A stretch of DNA of 54,587 bases from Macromonas nakdongensis (GTDB lineage: Bacteria > Pseudomonadota > Gammaproteobacteria > Burkholderiales > Burkholderiaceae_C), in the NCBI RefSeq assembly GCF_002837145.1, contig NZ_NWMV01000066.1, positions 1 to 54,587 of the forward strand, given 5' to 3'. Below, one piece after another: positions 37,160 through 46,157 of this stretch; the first letter of the stretch is position 1, and every line of letters starts with the position of its first letter. The position numbers were made by a program, and so were the translations under genes. Under the pieces are notes generated by a model. The model saw only the letters and a program-made list of their open reading frames with translations, did not search any database and was not told where the DNA came from.

Positions 37160-37936
37160 TCAGCTCTCGGCAAAGGCGCGTTCGATGACGAAATCGCCCG
37201 GGGTGCTGGTGTTGCCTTCCTTGAAGCCCAGGTGTTCGCACATGGCCTTGAGGTCGCGCAGCATGGCCGGGCTGCCGCAGATCATGACGCGGTCGGTGTC
37301 CGGGTTGAGCTGGGGCAGACCCAGTTCGCGCGCCATCTGGCCGCTCTGCACCAGGTCGGGAATGCGGCCTTGGCGCTCGAAGGGCTCGCGCGTCACCGTG
37401 GGGTAGTACTCCAGCTTGCCGCGCACGATGTCGCCCAGGAATTCGTGGTTCGGCAACTCCTGGGTGATGTAGTCGCGGTAGGCCAGTTCGTTGACCTGGC
37501 GCACGCCGTGCACCACCACCACCTTCTCGAATTTTTCGTAGGTTTCCGGGTCGCGGATGATGCTCATCCAAGGCGCCAGGCCGGTGCCGGTGCCCATCAG
37601 GTAGAGGTTCTTGGCGGGCAGCAGGTAGTCGATCAGCAGGGTGCCGGTCGGCTTGCGCCCGACGATGATGGTGTCGCCCACCTGGATGTGTTGCAGCTTG
37701 CTGGTCAGCGGGCCGTCCGGCACCTTGATGCTGAGGAACTCCAGGTGCTCCTCGTAATTGGCGCTGGCGATGCTGTAGGCGCGCAACAGGGGTTTGCCGT
37801 TCTCCTGGCGCAGGCCGATCATGGTGAAGTGGCCGTTGGAGAACCGCAGGGCCTGGTCGCGGGTGGTGGTGAAGCTGAACAGACGGTCGGTCCAGTGGTG
37901 CACGCTCAGTACACGCTCTTCGAGGAATGCGCTCAT
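37160..37936 (-). CDS. fpr: Ferredoxin--NADP reductase (Fpr type)
   Basis: FAD enzyme exchanging electrons between NADPH and ferredoxin or flavodoxin, important in oxidative stress and Fe-S cluster supply. The 258 residues (Fpr is about 257) have the FAD-binding RAYSIASANYEEHLEF, the GRKPTGTLLIDYL turn, the NADP-binding LMGTGTGLAPWMSIIRD and CGSPAMLRDLK, and the C-terminal ERAFAES. ATG 37936 is the family start. Divergent from the iron-trafficking gene. Confidence 0.95.
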   Translation of the reverse strand: MSAFLEERVLSVHHWTDRLFSFTTTRDQALRFSNGHFTMIGLRQENGKPLLRAYSIASANYEEHLEFLSIKVPDGPLTSKLQHIQVGDTIIVGRKPTGTLLIDYLLPAKNLYLMGTGTGLAPWMSIIRDPETYEKFEKVVVVHGVRQVNELAYRDYITQELPNHEFLGDIVRGKLEYYPTVTREPFERQGRIPDLVQSGQMARELGLPQLNPDTDRVMICGSPAMLRDLKAMCEHLGFKEGNTSTPGDFVIERAFAES

Positions 37937-38160
37937 GTTGGCAGAGGGCCGGCGCCGGGTGCACAAACACCCAGAAACACCGGCTAAGGCGGAGGAGGTT
38001 GGAAAAAGAACGGCGGCCAGCGACCGATGGCAGCAAGTGTACCGGCACGTCTGCGCCGGGATTTGATGTGTCTCAAGCCCCACACCGCCAGGGGAGGTCG
38101 AAAGCTTGATACAGTCCTGCCGTGGGCGGTCTGGCACACGCCGGGCCGATTCTGCCCAAG

Positions 38161-38179
38161 GTTTCTGCAAACCAGAAAC
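38161..38179. promoter_or_regulatory. Inverted repeat in the fpr-yggX divergent region
   Basis: GTTTCTG and CAGAAAC are a perfect 7-bp inverted repeat around CAAAC. It contains the T-N11-A spacing typical of LysR-type regulator sites. The flank toward yggX is AT-rich, with TATAAA at 38211-38216. The rest of 37937-38230 shows no gene. Confidence 0.45.
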
Positions 38180-38230
38180 AATAAGATTTCATTTGCTCAT
38201 CATCTTTATTTATAAAAAGAGGACACCACC

Positions 38231-38503
38231 ATGGCTCGAATGGTTCAATGCATCAAGCTCGGCGCCGAGGCCGAGGGGCTGGACTTCCCGCCCTACCCCG
38301 GCGAACTGGGCAAGCGCATTTACACCAGCGTGAGCAAGCAGGCCTGGGCCGAGTGGCTCAAGCACCAGACCATGCTGGTCAACGAAAACCGCCTGAACCT
38401 GGCCGACGCCCGCGCCCGCCAGTACCTGGCGCGCCAGATGGAAAAGCATTTCTTCGGTGAGGGCGCCGACCAGGCCGCCGGCTTCGTTCCGCCCAGCGCC
38501 TGA
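38231..38503 (+). CDS. yggX: Fe(2+)-trafficking protein (YggX family)
   Basis: Small cytosolic protein protecting Fe-S clusters and handling labile iron. The 90-residue sequence has the family block [11 protein letters not shown] (Cys7), [31 protein letters not shown] and [14 protein letters not shown] lies 7 nt before the ATG. It is divergent from fpr, another redox-stress gene, and is followed by a strong terminator. Confidence 0.96.
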   Translation: MARMVQCIKLGAEAEGLDFPPYPGELGKRIYTSVSKQAWAEWLKHQTMLVNENRLNLADARARQYLARQMEKHFFGEGADQAAGFVPPSA

Positions 38504-38535
38504 CGGCGCCGATGCGCCCAGCGCAACGCCCCACC

Positions 38536-38566
38536 AGCCCCCCAGGCCCGCACTGGGGGGCTTTTT
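38536..38566 (+). terminator. Rho-independent terminator after yggX
   Basis: Perfect 10-bp stem AGCCCCCCAG / CTGGGGGGCT with loop GCCCGCA and a run of T (38562-38566). It ends only 2 nt before the ATG of the next gene on the same strand. Confidence 0.92.
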
Positions 38567-38568
38567 CC

Positions 38569-40293
38569 ATGCCCTGGGCGCAGCAGCCCCACGGGCACCT
38601 GCTGGACACCGCCTGGGGCGACGGCCGGTCCTTCCTGCAGGCCTGGCATGCCTGGCGCACCGCGCCGCAAAGGCCCAACCGCCTGTGCTACACGGCCGTG
38701 GTGCCGGACCCCACCGCCTGCGTGGCGCCGGACGCCCTGCCCGAGCCCCTGCGGCCACTGGCGGCCGACCTGAACCGCGCCTGGCACGGCTTGCTGCCAG
38801 GGGTGCACCGGCTGGGTTTCGACGGCGACCGGGTGCAGTTGACGCTGTGCACCGGCCCCCTGAAGAACGCCCTCGCCGGGCAGGACACCGCCCTCGACGG
38901 CGTCCTGCTGCACCCCGTTGCACCGGAGGCGGACGCCCCTTTCCCCTCGGTGCTGAAAGTGCTGGCACGCCTCTGTCGGCCCGGCGCGCGCCTGTGGTAC
39001 CGGCCCCAGACAGCCACCGAAGCATGTGAACTCCAGGTCCAGGGCTTTCACGCCGACGCGCCGTCCCCGGAATCCGCCTCCGGGGGTCACACCTTCACCC
39101 CGCGCTGGACCGGGCAGCGCCACCTGCGCACACCCCAGGCGTCCGGCCCTGGCCGGGTGCTCGTCGTCGGTGCCGGGCTGGCCGGCTCGGGCGTGGCCTG
39201 GGCCTTGGCGCGCCGCGGCTGGCAGGTGCAGGTCATCGACCGCGGCGCAGCGCCCGCCTGCGGCGCCTCGGGCCTGCCGGTGGGGCTGGTGGCCCCCCAT
39301 GTTTCGCCCGACGATGCGGCCCTGTCGCGGCTGAGTCGGCAGGGGGTGCGCAGCACCCTGGCCCGGGCCCAGCAGCTGCTGCGACCGGGACTGGACTGGG
39401 CGCCCAGCGGGGTACTGGAACACCGGGGGGAGGGCAAGCGCGCCCGGCCCCAGCCGGCCGACTGGCCCGCCCCTTGGGGGCCGCAGTGGAGCCGCGACGC
39501 CACGCCCACCGAATGCGCCGCCGCCCACCTGCCCGCCACCGCACGCGGCCTGTGGCACGGCACGGCCGGCTGGATACGCCCGGCGGCCCTGGTTCGGGCA
39601 CAACTGGACCACCCCCACATCCATTGGCAAGGGGGCACCACACTGGGGGCCTTGCGCCGGCATGCCGGCGAATGGCAAGCCCTGGACGCCCACGGACAGG
39701 TGCTGGGCCAGGCCCCCGTGCTGGTGCTGGCCAGCGCCTTCGACACCGGGGCCCTGTTGCAGGGCTTGGGGCACCTGCCGGTCCACGCCCTGCGCGGACA
39801 GGTCACCTGGGGCGCGCTGAACGACCTGCCCGCGGCAGCCCAGGGCTGGCTGCCCCACGCTCCAGTCAACGGCCACGGCAGTTTCGTGCACGGCATGCCC
39901 GGGCCCGACGGCCGCCCGCTCTGGCTGGTGGGCTCCACCTTCGAACGCGGCGCCACCGACGCCCACACCACGGCGGCCGACCAGTTGGCCAACCGCCAGC
40001 GCCTGGACACCCTGCTACCGGCGCTGGGCGCGGCCATGGCACCGGCCTTTGCCCAAGCCCAGGCCTGGGCGGGGGTGCGCTGCACCCTGCCCGACCGCCT
40101 ACCGGCCGTCGGTCCCGTGGACCCCCAAGGCCTGCCGGGCCTGCACGTGTGCGTCGGGCTGGGCGCGCGCGGGCTAACCCTGTCGGTGCTGTGCGGCGAA
40201 GTGCTCGCCGCACAACTGCAGGGCGAGCCCTGGCCGCTGGAACGCAAACTCGCACAGGCCCTCATGGCCGAACGATTTCTGCGACCGGCCTGA
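38569..40293 (+). CDS. mnmC: MnmC-like protein: FAD oxidoreductase with degenerate methyltransferase domain
   Basis: Related to the bifunctional tRNA enzyme that completes mnm5s2U34. The C-terminal part of this 574-residue protein is a DAO-type FAD domain with VLVVGAGLAGSGVAWALARRG, then GLPVGLVAPHVSPDD and the final GVRCTLPDRLPAVGPV and GARGL segments, which match MnmC2. The N-terminal 170 residues align with the MnmC1 methyltransferase (LLDTAWGDGRSFLQAW, LPGVHRLGF) but lack the DGFAPxxNPxMW block, replaced by DGVLLHPVAPEAD. The oxidoreductase step may work while methylation is lost. ATG 38569 follows the terminator; ATG 38512 would place the terminator in the coding region. Confidence 0.85.
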   Translation: MPWAQQPHGHLLDTAWGDGRSFLQAWHAWRTAPQRPNRLCYTAVVPDPTACVAPDALPEPLRPLAADLNRAWHGLLPGVHRLGFDGDRVQLTLCTGPLKNALAGQDTALDGVLLHPVAPEADAPFPSVLKVLARLCRPGARLWYRPQTATEACELQVQGFHADAPSPESASGGHTFTPRWTGQRHLRTPQASGPGRVLVVGAGLAGSGVAWALARRGWQVQVIDRGAAPACGASGLPVGLVAPHVSPDDAALSRLSRQGVRSTLARAQQLLRPGLDWAPSGVLEHRGEGKRARPQPADWPAPWGPQWSRDATPTECAAAHLPATARGLWHGTAGWIRPAALVRAQLDHPHIHWQGGTTLGALRRHAGEWQALDAHGQVLGQAPVLVLASAFDTGALLQGLGHLPVHALRGQVTWGALNDLPAAAQGWLPHAPVNGHGSFVHGMPGPDGRPLWLVGSTFERGATDAHTTAADQLANRQRLDTLLPALGAAMAPAFAQAQAWAGVRCTLPDRLPAVGPVDPQGLPGLHVCVGLGARGLTLSVLCGEVLAAQLQGEPWPLERKLAQALMAERFLRPA

Positions 40294-40315
40294 ACGCCAC
40301 ATCCGCGGCCCTGGC

Positions 40316-42172
40316 TCAGTCGCCGTAGCGCACTTTCACGTAGCTGCCAGGGGCCTCCCCCAACGACGCAGCCCGGGCCGGCGCACGGGCCGCCACCGGC
40401 GCCCCTGGGCCTTGCTCTACCAGCCAGGCGCTCCAGGCGGGCCACCAGCTGCCGTCGTGGTGCGGGGCCTGGGCCTGCCATTCCTCTGGCGTGCGCCAGG
40501 GCATGTCGGTACCGGTGCGCAGCTGCTGGTAGTGCCGCCCCGGGTGCCCCGGCTCGGACACGATGCCGGCGTTGTGCCCACCGCTGGTCAGCACAAAAGT
40601 CACCTCGGCCGACACCAGCCGGTGGATCTTGTAGACCGATTTCCAGGGGGCCACGTGGTCCTTGAGCGTGCCCACGGCGAACACCGGGCAGCGGATGTCG
40701 CACAGGGCGATCGGGCGCCCCGCGAACAGGAAGCGGCCCTCGGCCAGGTCGTTGTTCAGGAAGCAGGTGCGCAGGTACTGGCTGTGCATGACCGCCGGCA
40801 AGCGCGTCACGTCGGTGTTCCAGCACATCAGGTCGTTGGGCACCTCTTCTTCGCCCAGCAGCCAGCGCCGGGTGCGGCTGGACCAGACCAGTTCGCGCGC
40901 GTGCAGGAACTGGAAAGACGCGGCCATCTGCCGCCCGGTCAGGAAGCCCTTGGCCGCCATCATGTCTTCCAGCAAGCGCACCTGGGCTTCGTCGATGAGG
41001 ATGCCCATTTCGCCAGGGTCGGAAAAATCGGTCTCGGCCGCGAGCAGGCTGAGGCTGGCCAGGGGCGCCAGGGCCGTCTCGTCGGCACCGGGGAGCAGGT
41101 GGGCGTCACCACCGCCCAAAGCCGCGGCGGCGATCGCGGCGAAGGTGCCCCCCAGGCAGTAGCCCATCAGGTGCACCGGCGCCTGGCTCGCCTGGTGGAC
41201 GTGCGCCAGGGCGGCCAGCACGCCTTCCTGCACGTAATCGTCCATGGTGAGCAGGGCGTCGTCCTCGTCCGGGTTGCGCCAAGAAACGATGTACACCGTG
41301 TGCCCCTGGTCCACCAGCCAGCGCACCATGGAGTTGTGTGGTGACAGGTCCAGAATGTAATACTTCATGATGCACGAGGGGATGATGAGCAAGGGCTCGG
41401 CGTGCACCTGGGCGGTGGTGGGTCGGTACTGGATGAGTTCGACCAGGTTGTTGCGCATCACCACCTGCCCCGGGGTGACGGCAACGCCCTGGCCCGGCAC
41501 CAGGTCGGCCCCGGCGTCTGCGGGTGCTGGCGGCTGTGCGCTCGGTGCCTGCAAGTCCTGCAGGGCATAGCCCCAGCCCTTCACCAGGGTCTGCCCGCCC
41601 GAGCGCCAGGCGGCGTCCAGGGCCTGCGGGTTGGTCCAAAGCCAGTTGCCGGGCGACCACAGGTCGAGCACCTGACGGCCATAGAAGCGCATCTGCTCGC
41701 GGCTGTGGGCCTGCATGCCGCGCAGGCCGCTCGCATCCTGCCACCAGCTTTCCCAGGCCTTGTTGGCCGTGGCCAGGCCCCGCCAGGGCCACTGCTGCCA
41801 CAGGGGCGAGGCGAAGCGCGGGTCGTCCTGCAGGCCGGCGGCGGGCTCGGCCGACTCCGCGGGCTGGGCCCCCGCCCAGGCCGAGCGGGTCGCGTCCTGC
41901 GCCCAGCCCAAGCCCTGCTCCACCGCCCGGCGCCACAACCGGGCCTGCGAACCGGGCGAATGCGCCAGGTGCAAGACCCAGTCGGTCCAGGCCAGGGCCA
42001 GGGAGATGGGCGAAATGCCCGAGGACCAATGCGCCATCTGGGCAAAGGCCTGACTGTCCAGCGCGTCGGCGGCGGCCTGCGCCGGCGCACCGGCCTCGCG
42101 CCGATTGGTCAGTCCGGGCACCGCCGCGTGGTCGGGGGTGAGGCGGGTTTTGTAGGCGATCAGGGGAGTCAT
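40316..42172 (-). CDS. phaC: Poly(3-hydroxyalkanoate) synthase, class I type
   Basis: Polymerises hydroxyacyl-CoA into PHA granules. The 618-residue protein has a variable N-terminal region (about 1-220) and an alpha/beta-hydrolase core. Landmarks are MRNNLVELIQY, TVYIVSWRNPDE, the lipase-like box GYCLGG with nucleophile Cys339, the catalytic Asp in LKDHVAPW and His in SGGHNAGIVS. No phaA, phaB or phasin gene is beside it. ATG 42172 (MTPLIAYKTR) has only a weak ribosome site, and a GTG at 42211 is possible. It converges on mnmC. Confidence 0.94.
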   Translation of the reverse strand: MTPLIAYKTRLTPDHAAVPGLTNRREAGAPAQAAADALDSQAFAQMAHWSSGISPISLALAWTDWVLHLAHSPGSQARLWRRAVEQGLGWAQDATRSAWAGAQPAESAEPAAGLQDDPRFASPLWQQWPWRGLATANKAWESWWQDASGLRGMQAHSREQMRFYGRQVLDLWSPGNWLWTNPQALDAAWRSGGQTLVKGWGYALQDLQAPSAQPPAPADAGADLVPGQGVAVTPGQVVMRNNLVELIQYRPTTAQVHAEPLLIIPSCIMKYYILDLSPHNSMVRWLVDQGHTVYIVSWRNPDEDDALLTMDDYVQEGVLAALAHVHQASQAPVHLMGYCLGGTFAAIAAAALGGGDAHLLPGADETALAPLASLSLLAAETDFSDPGEMGILIDEAQVRLLEDMMAAKGFLTGRQMAASFQFLHARELVWSSRTRRWLLGEEEVPNDLMCWNTDVTRLPAVMHSQYLRTCFLNNDLAEGRFLFAGRPIALCDIRCPVFAVGTLKDHVAPWKSVYKIHRLVSAEVTFVLTSGGHNAGIVSEPGHPGRHYQQLRTGTDMPWRTPEEWQAQAPHHDGSWWPAWSAWLVEQGPGAPVAARAPARAASLGEAPGSYVKVRYGD

Positions 42173-42282
42173 GCCACACAAATTAGCAGATTTTTCGGAA
42201 CTTGCGCGCACCCGCCCGGCGCACCGGTGTTGGATACCGCCAATTTATAAAATCGAGCTATATAAAAACAATAAATAAGTAG

Positions 42283-42311
42283 TTGGGGTTTATGTAAGCA
42301 GGCCGTACAGT
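42283..42311 (+). promoter_or_regulatory. Possible promoter of the sulfate-assimilation cluster
   Basis: TTGGGG (42283-42288), 17 nt, TACAGT (42306-42311). Upstream 42243-42282 is strikingly AT-rich for this genome, with TTTATAAAA and CTATATAAAAACAATAAATAA, the kind of region bound by CysB-type activators. The expected start is almost at the first codon. Confidence 0.4.
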
Positions 42312-42319
42312 CGCGCCCC

Positions 42320-43129
42320 ATGCATGACATTGCCTTTGTTTTCGCCGGCTTCTTTGTGGGCCTGGTGGTCGGACTGACCGGGGTCGGCGGCGGCTCGCTG
42401 ATGACGCCGCTGCTGATCTTCGTGTTCGGCGTGAAGCCCTATCTGGCGGTGGGCACCGACCTGCTGTTCGCGGCCTTTACCAAGGCCGGCGGTACCCTGA
42501 GCCTGACCCGCCAGGGCCTGGTGCCCTGGCGCGTGGTGGGGCAGTTGTGCGCCGGCAGCATCCCGGCCGCCCTGGCCACGCTGTACGTGCTGCACACCGT
42601 CGGCCCAGCCAGTGCCGGCGTGCAAAGCGTGATGACCAACACCCTCGGCGCAGCCCTGCTGCTGACGGCGGCGGCCATGGCCTACAAGGCCCTACGCCAG
42701 CGCCAGCCGGGGCTGGGACTGTCGGCCTCGGCCCAGGGCCATGGCGCCCCCGACAGCCAGGCCACCCGCGCCCGCCACTGGAGCCTGCCGGTGGTGTTCG
42801 GCGCCCTCATCGGCACGCTGGTCACGCTGACCTCGGTCGGGGCCGGCGCCATCGGTGTGACGGTGCTGCTCATCCTGTTCCCGCTGCTGCCCCTGCCACG
42901 CATCGTGGCGGCCGACATCGCTTACGCCGTGCCGCTGACGCTGGTGGCCGGCCTGGGCCACGCTTCGCTGGGCTCGGTGGACTGGCCGCTGCTGGCCAAG
43001 CTGCTGGCCGGCTCGCTGCCCGGCATCTGGATCGGTTCGCGCCTGATCCACAAGGCCCCCGAGCGCCTGGTGCGCTCCATGCTGTCGGTGCTGCTGGCCT
43101 ACGCCGGCACCAAGCTGATCGCGATCTGA
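42320..43129 (+). CDS. TSUP-family (TauE/SafE) membrane transporter
   Basis: 269-residue integral membrane protein with about eight hydrophobic helices and the duplicated TSUP pattern: FFVGLVVGLTGVGGGSLMTPLL and GALIGTLVTLTSVGAGAIGV. Family members move sulfite, sulfate, sulfonates or related anions. It begins the cluster cysI-DUF934-cysH-cysD-cysN, so sulfate uptake or sulfite export is likely. The direction cannot be read from sequence. cysI starts 30 nt downstream. Confidence 0.88.
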   Translation: MHDIAFVFAGFFVGLVVGLTGVGGGSLMTPLLIFVFGVKPYLAVGTDLLFAAFTKAGGTLSLTRQGLVPWRVVGQLCAGSIPAALATLYVLHTVGPASAGVQSVMTNTLGAALLLTAAAMAYKALRQRQPGLGLSASAQGHGAPDSQATRARHWSLPVVFGALIGTLVTLTSVGAGAIGVTVLLILFPLLPLPRIVAADIAYAVPLTLVAGLGHASLGSVDWPLLAKLLAGSLPGIWIGSRLIHKAPERLVRSMLSVLLAYAGTKLIAI

Positions 43130-43159
43130 GCCTCCCCCGTTTTCCCCGTTTGCAGAACC

Positions 43160-44977
43160 ATGTACCAATACACCGACTTTGACCGCCAGTTCGTGCGCCA
43201 GCGCGCCGCACAGTTCCGCGACCAGTTGCAGCGCTACCAGGCCGGCACCCTCGGGGGTGACGAGTTCAAACCCCTGCGCCTGCAGAACGGCTGGTACATC
43301 CAGCGCCACGCCCCCATGCTGCGCGTGGCCGTGCCCTACGGCGAACTCTCCAGCCGCCAGGTGCGCGTGCTGGCCCGCATCGCGCGCGAGTACGACCAGC
43401 CCAGCCACGAGATCTTCCAAGGCGCCGTGGCCGCGCAAAACAAGCTCGGCAGCATCCAGTTGCGCGACGGCCAGGCCATCGCCAGCCGCCTGCCCACCGG
43501 CTACGCCCACTTCACCACGCGCCAGAACGTGCAGTACAACTGGATTCCGCTGACCCAGGCCGCCGACGTGATGGACCTGCTGGCCAGCGTGGACATGCAC
43601 GGCATCCAGACCAGCGGCAACTGCATCCGCAACATCACCACCGATGCCCTGGCCGGCGTGGCCGTGGACGAAGTGGCTGACCCGCGCCCCTACGCCGAAA
43701 TCCTGCGTCAGTGGAGCACGCTGCACCCCGAGTTCGCCTTCCTGCCGCGCAAGTTCAAGATCGCCATCAGCGGCGCCCGCGAAGACCGCGCGGCCACCCA
43801 CTGGCACGACGTCGGCCTGCACCTGGTGCGCAACGGCGCCGGTGAACTCGGCTTCCGCGTGCTGGCCGGCGGCGGCATGGGCCGCACCCCGGTCATCGCC
43901 ACCACCCTGCGCGAATTCCTGCCCTGGCAGCAGATCCTCAACTACCTGGAAGCGGTGGTGCGGGTCTACAACCTCTGGGGCCGGCGCGACAACATTTACA
44001 AAGCCCGCATCAAGATCCTGGTGAAGGCCGAAGGCCAGCGCTACATCGACGAGGTGGAGGCCGAATACGCCCGCATCCTGGAGCAGGACGGCGCCCCGCA
44101 CACCATCAGCGAGGCCGAACTGGCCCGCGTCAGCGCCGGCTTTGTGCCGCCGGCCCTGGACGCCAGCACCACCTGCTCGGACGAGAAGATTGCCCGCATC
44201 CTGCGCGCGGCGGCCGAGGACGACGTGGAATTCGGCCGCTGGATCCAGCAGAACGTGCAAGCCCACCAGAACCCCGACCTGCGCGCCGTGACGCTGTCGT
44301 TCAAGCGCCTGGGCCAGGCCCCGGGCGACGCCACCGCCGACCAGCTGGACGCCGTGGCCGAACTGGCCGACAAGTACAGCGCCGGCGAACTGCGCGTGAC
44401 CCACGACCAGAACCTGCTGCTGCCGTGGGTGCGTTGCGACCAACTGGCCGAACTCTGGCGCGAGGCCCGCCGCCTGGGCCTGGCCAAGCCCAACATCCGC
44501 CTGCTGACCGACATGATTGCTTGCCCCGGCGGCGACTTCTGCGACCTGGCCAACGCCCGTTCGCTGACCGTGGCCGAGGCCATCACCGCGCGCTACCAGG
44601 ACCTGGACGAGCTACACGACCTGGGCGAGATCGACCTGCACATCAGCGGCTGCATCAACAGCTGCGGCCACCACCACAGCGGCCACATCGGCATTTTGGG
44701 CGTGGACAAGGACGGCCAGGAGTGGTACCAGGTCACCCTGGGCGGTTCCGACGGCTCGGCCCTGAGCGGCGCCCCCGGTGCCGGCAAGGTGGTCGGCCCG
44801 TCGTTCGCGGCCAACGAGGTGACCGAAGCCGTGGAAGCCGTGATCGACACCTACCGCCAGCAACGCTCGCAGGGCGAAACCTTCATCGACACCCTGAAGC
44901 GCGTGGGCCACGAGCCGTTCAAGGCCGCCGCCAACGCCGTGCGCGTGGCCACCGCCCGCCCCACCGAAACCGCCTGA
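43160..44977 (+). CDS. cysI: Nitrite/sulfite reductase, siroheme [4Fe-4S] hemoprotein (assimilatory sulfite reductase)
   Basis: Six-electron reduction of sulfite to sulfide. The 605-residue protein has the duplicated ferredoxin-like and siroheme-binding halves. Cluster and siroheme ligands are Cys455, Cys461 (CPGGDFC), Cys498 and Cys502 (SGCINSCGHHH). HFTTRQNVQYNWIPL in the N-half is a siroheme-contact segment. The position between a TSUP transporter and cysH marks it as sulfite rather than nitrite reductase. No CysJ flavoprotein gene is present in the window. Its stop and the next potential start overlap as TGATG. Confidence 0.93.
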   Translation: MYQYTDFDRQFVRQRAAQFRDQLQRYQAGTLGGDEFKPLRLQNGWYIQRHAPMLRVAVPYGELSSRQVRVLARIAREYDQPSHEIFQGAVAAQNKLGSIQLRDGQAIASRLPTGYAHFTTRQNVQYNWIPLTQAADVMDLLASVDMHGIQTSGNCIRNITTDALAGVAVDEVADPRPYAEILRQWSTLHPEFAFLPRKFKIAISGAREDRAATHWHDVGLHLVRNGAGELGFRVLAGGGMGRTPVIATTLREFLPWQQILNYLEAVVRVYNLWGRRDNIYKARIKILVKAEGQRYIDEVEAEYARILEQDGAPHTISEAELARVSAGFVPPALDASTTCSDEKIARILRAAAEDDVEFGRWIQQNVQAHQNPDLRAVTLSFKRLGQAPGDATADQLDAVAELADKYSAGELRVTHDQNLLLPWVRCDQLAELWREARRLGLAKPNIRLLTDMIACPGGDFCDLANARSLTVAEAITARYQDLDELHDLGEIDLHISGCINSCGHHHSGHIGILGVDKDGQEWYQVTLGGSDGSALSGAPGAGKVVGPSFAANEVTEAVEAVIDTYRQQRSQGETFIDTLKRVGHEPFKAAANAVRVATARPTETA

Positions 44978-44994
44978 TGCGCCCCGGAGCCCCC

Positions 44995-45369
44995 ATGAAA
45001 CTGCTGACCGCCGACACCTCCACCAGCCCCACCGCCGGCGTGCTCGCCCTGGGCAACGACCAGGACGCCCTGAGCGTGGACCTGCAAGGCGTGCAACGCG
45101 TGGAACTGCACTTCCCCAAATTTGCCGATGGCCGCGCCTTCAGCCAGGCCGTGACCCTGCGCCGCCGCCGTGGCTACACCGGCGCTCTGCGCGCCACCGG
45201 CGACGTGCTGATCGACCAACTGGTGCAGATGCAGCGCTGCGGTTTTGACGAGGCCGTGCTGCGCGCCGACCAGGATCTGGCCCATGGCGAGCAGCTGCTG
45301 CGGCACTTCAGCGGCTTCTACCAGGGCGATGTGGCGCAGCCGCAACCCCACTTTGCCCAGGCGGCCTGA
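44995..45369 (+). CDS. DUF934 family protein of the cys cluster
   Basis: 124-residue conserved protein that accompanies sulfite reductase and APS reductase genes in many proteobacteria. The DUF934 core is visible in VELHFPKFADGRAFSQAVTL and RRGYTGALRATGDVLIDQL, then FDEAVLRADQDL. Function not established. GGAG 7 nt before ATG 44995 favours this start. ATG 44977, overlapping the cysI stop, would add six residues. Confidence 0.85.
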   Translation: MKLLTADTSTSPTAGVLALGNDQDALSVDLQGVQRVELHFPKFADGRAFSQAVTLRRRRGYTGALRATGDVLIDQLVQMQRCGFDEAVLRADQDLAHGEQLLRHFSGFYQGDVAQPQPHFAQAA

Positions 45370-45378
45370 GGAGCGCAC

Positions 45379-46155
45379 ATGAGTACCACCAGCCCCCTGC
45401 CCGCCACCTCGGGCCTCAAGCCCCAGGCCCCGCTGCCCGCCACGCAGCTGAACAACAAGCCCTCGGCCGACCACGCCGCCAAGCTGGCCGAAACCCAGGC
45501 CCTGCTGCAACGCGCCGCCGCTGAGTTCCAGCCGCTGACCCAAGCCTCCAGCCTGGGCGCGGAAGACGTGGTCATCACCCACCTCATCAACGCCTTGCAG
45601 CTCGACATTCCGGTGTTTGTGCTGGAAACCGGCCGCCTGCACGCCGAAACCCTGGCCCTGCTGGAGCGCACCGAGGCCCATTCCCGGGCACCCATCCATG
45701 TGTACAAACCGCAGCACGAAGCCGTGATCCAGTTCGTGCGCGACCAAGGTCAGGACGCGATCTACCAATCCATCGAACTGCGCAAGGCCTGCTGCGGCAT
45801 CCGCAAGATGGAACCGCTGGCCCGTGCCCTGGCCGGCCAGAAGGCCTGGCTCACCGGCCTGCGCCGCGAACAGTCCAACGCCCGGGCCGAGGTGCCGCTG
45901 ATCGACGAATCCGAAGTCGCCAGCAAAGGCCTGACCAAGTTCAACCCCCTGGCCAACTGGACCTGGGGCGATGTGTGGCACTACATCGCCGAAAATAAGG
46001 TGGACTACAACCCGCTGCACGACCGCTTCTTCCCCAGCATCGGCTGCGAGCCCTGCACCCGCGCCATCAGCCTGGGCGAAGATTTCCGCGCCGGCCGCTG
46101 GTGGTGGGAAGACGAAGCCGCCAAGGAATGCGGCCTGCACGTCAAGAAGGGCTGA
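45379..46155 (+). CDS. cysH: Adenylylsulfate (APS) reductase, [4Fe-4S] type
   Basis: Thioredoxin-dependent reduction of APS to sulfite. The 258-residue PP-loop family protein carries the cluster cysteines Cys138-Cys139 (KACCGIRK) and Cys223-Cys226 (GCEPC) that separate APS reductases from cluster-free PAPS reductases, plus the catalytic C-terminal Cys251 (KECGLH). This fits the absence of an APS kinase gene (cysC). TrxA encoded at 1359 is a likely donor. cysD follows after 2 nt. Confidence 0.95.
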   Translation: MSTTSPLPATSGLKPQAPLPATQLNNKPSADHAAKLAETQALLQRAAAEFQPLTQASSLGAEDVVITHLINALQLDIPVFVLETGRLHAETLALLERTEAHSRAPIHVYKPQHEAVIQFVRDQGQDAIYQSIELRKACCGIRKMEPLARALAGQKAWLTGLRREQSNARAEVPLIDESEVASKGLTKFNPLANWTWGDVWHYIAENKVDYNPLHDRFFPSIGCEPCTRAISLGEDFRAGRWWWEDEAAKECGLHVKKG

Positions 46156-46157
46156 CC

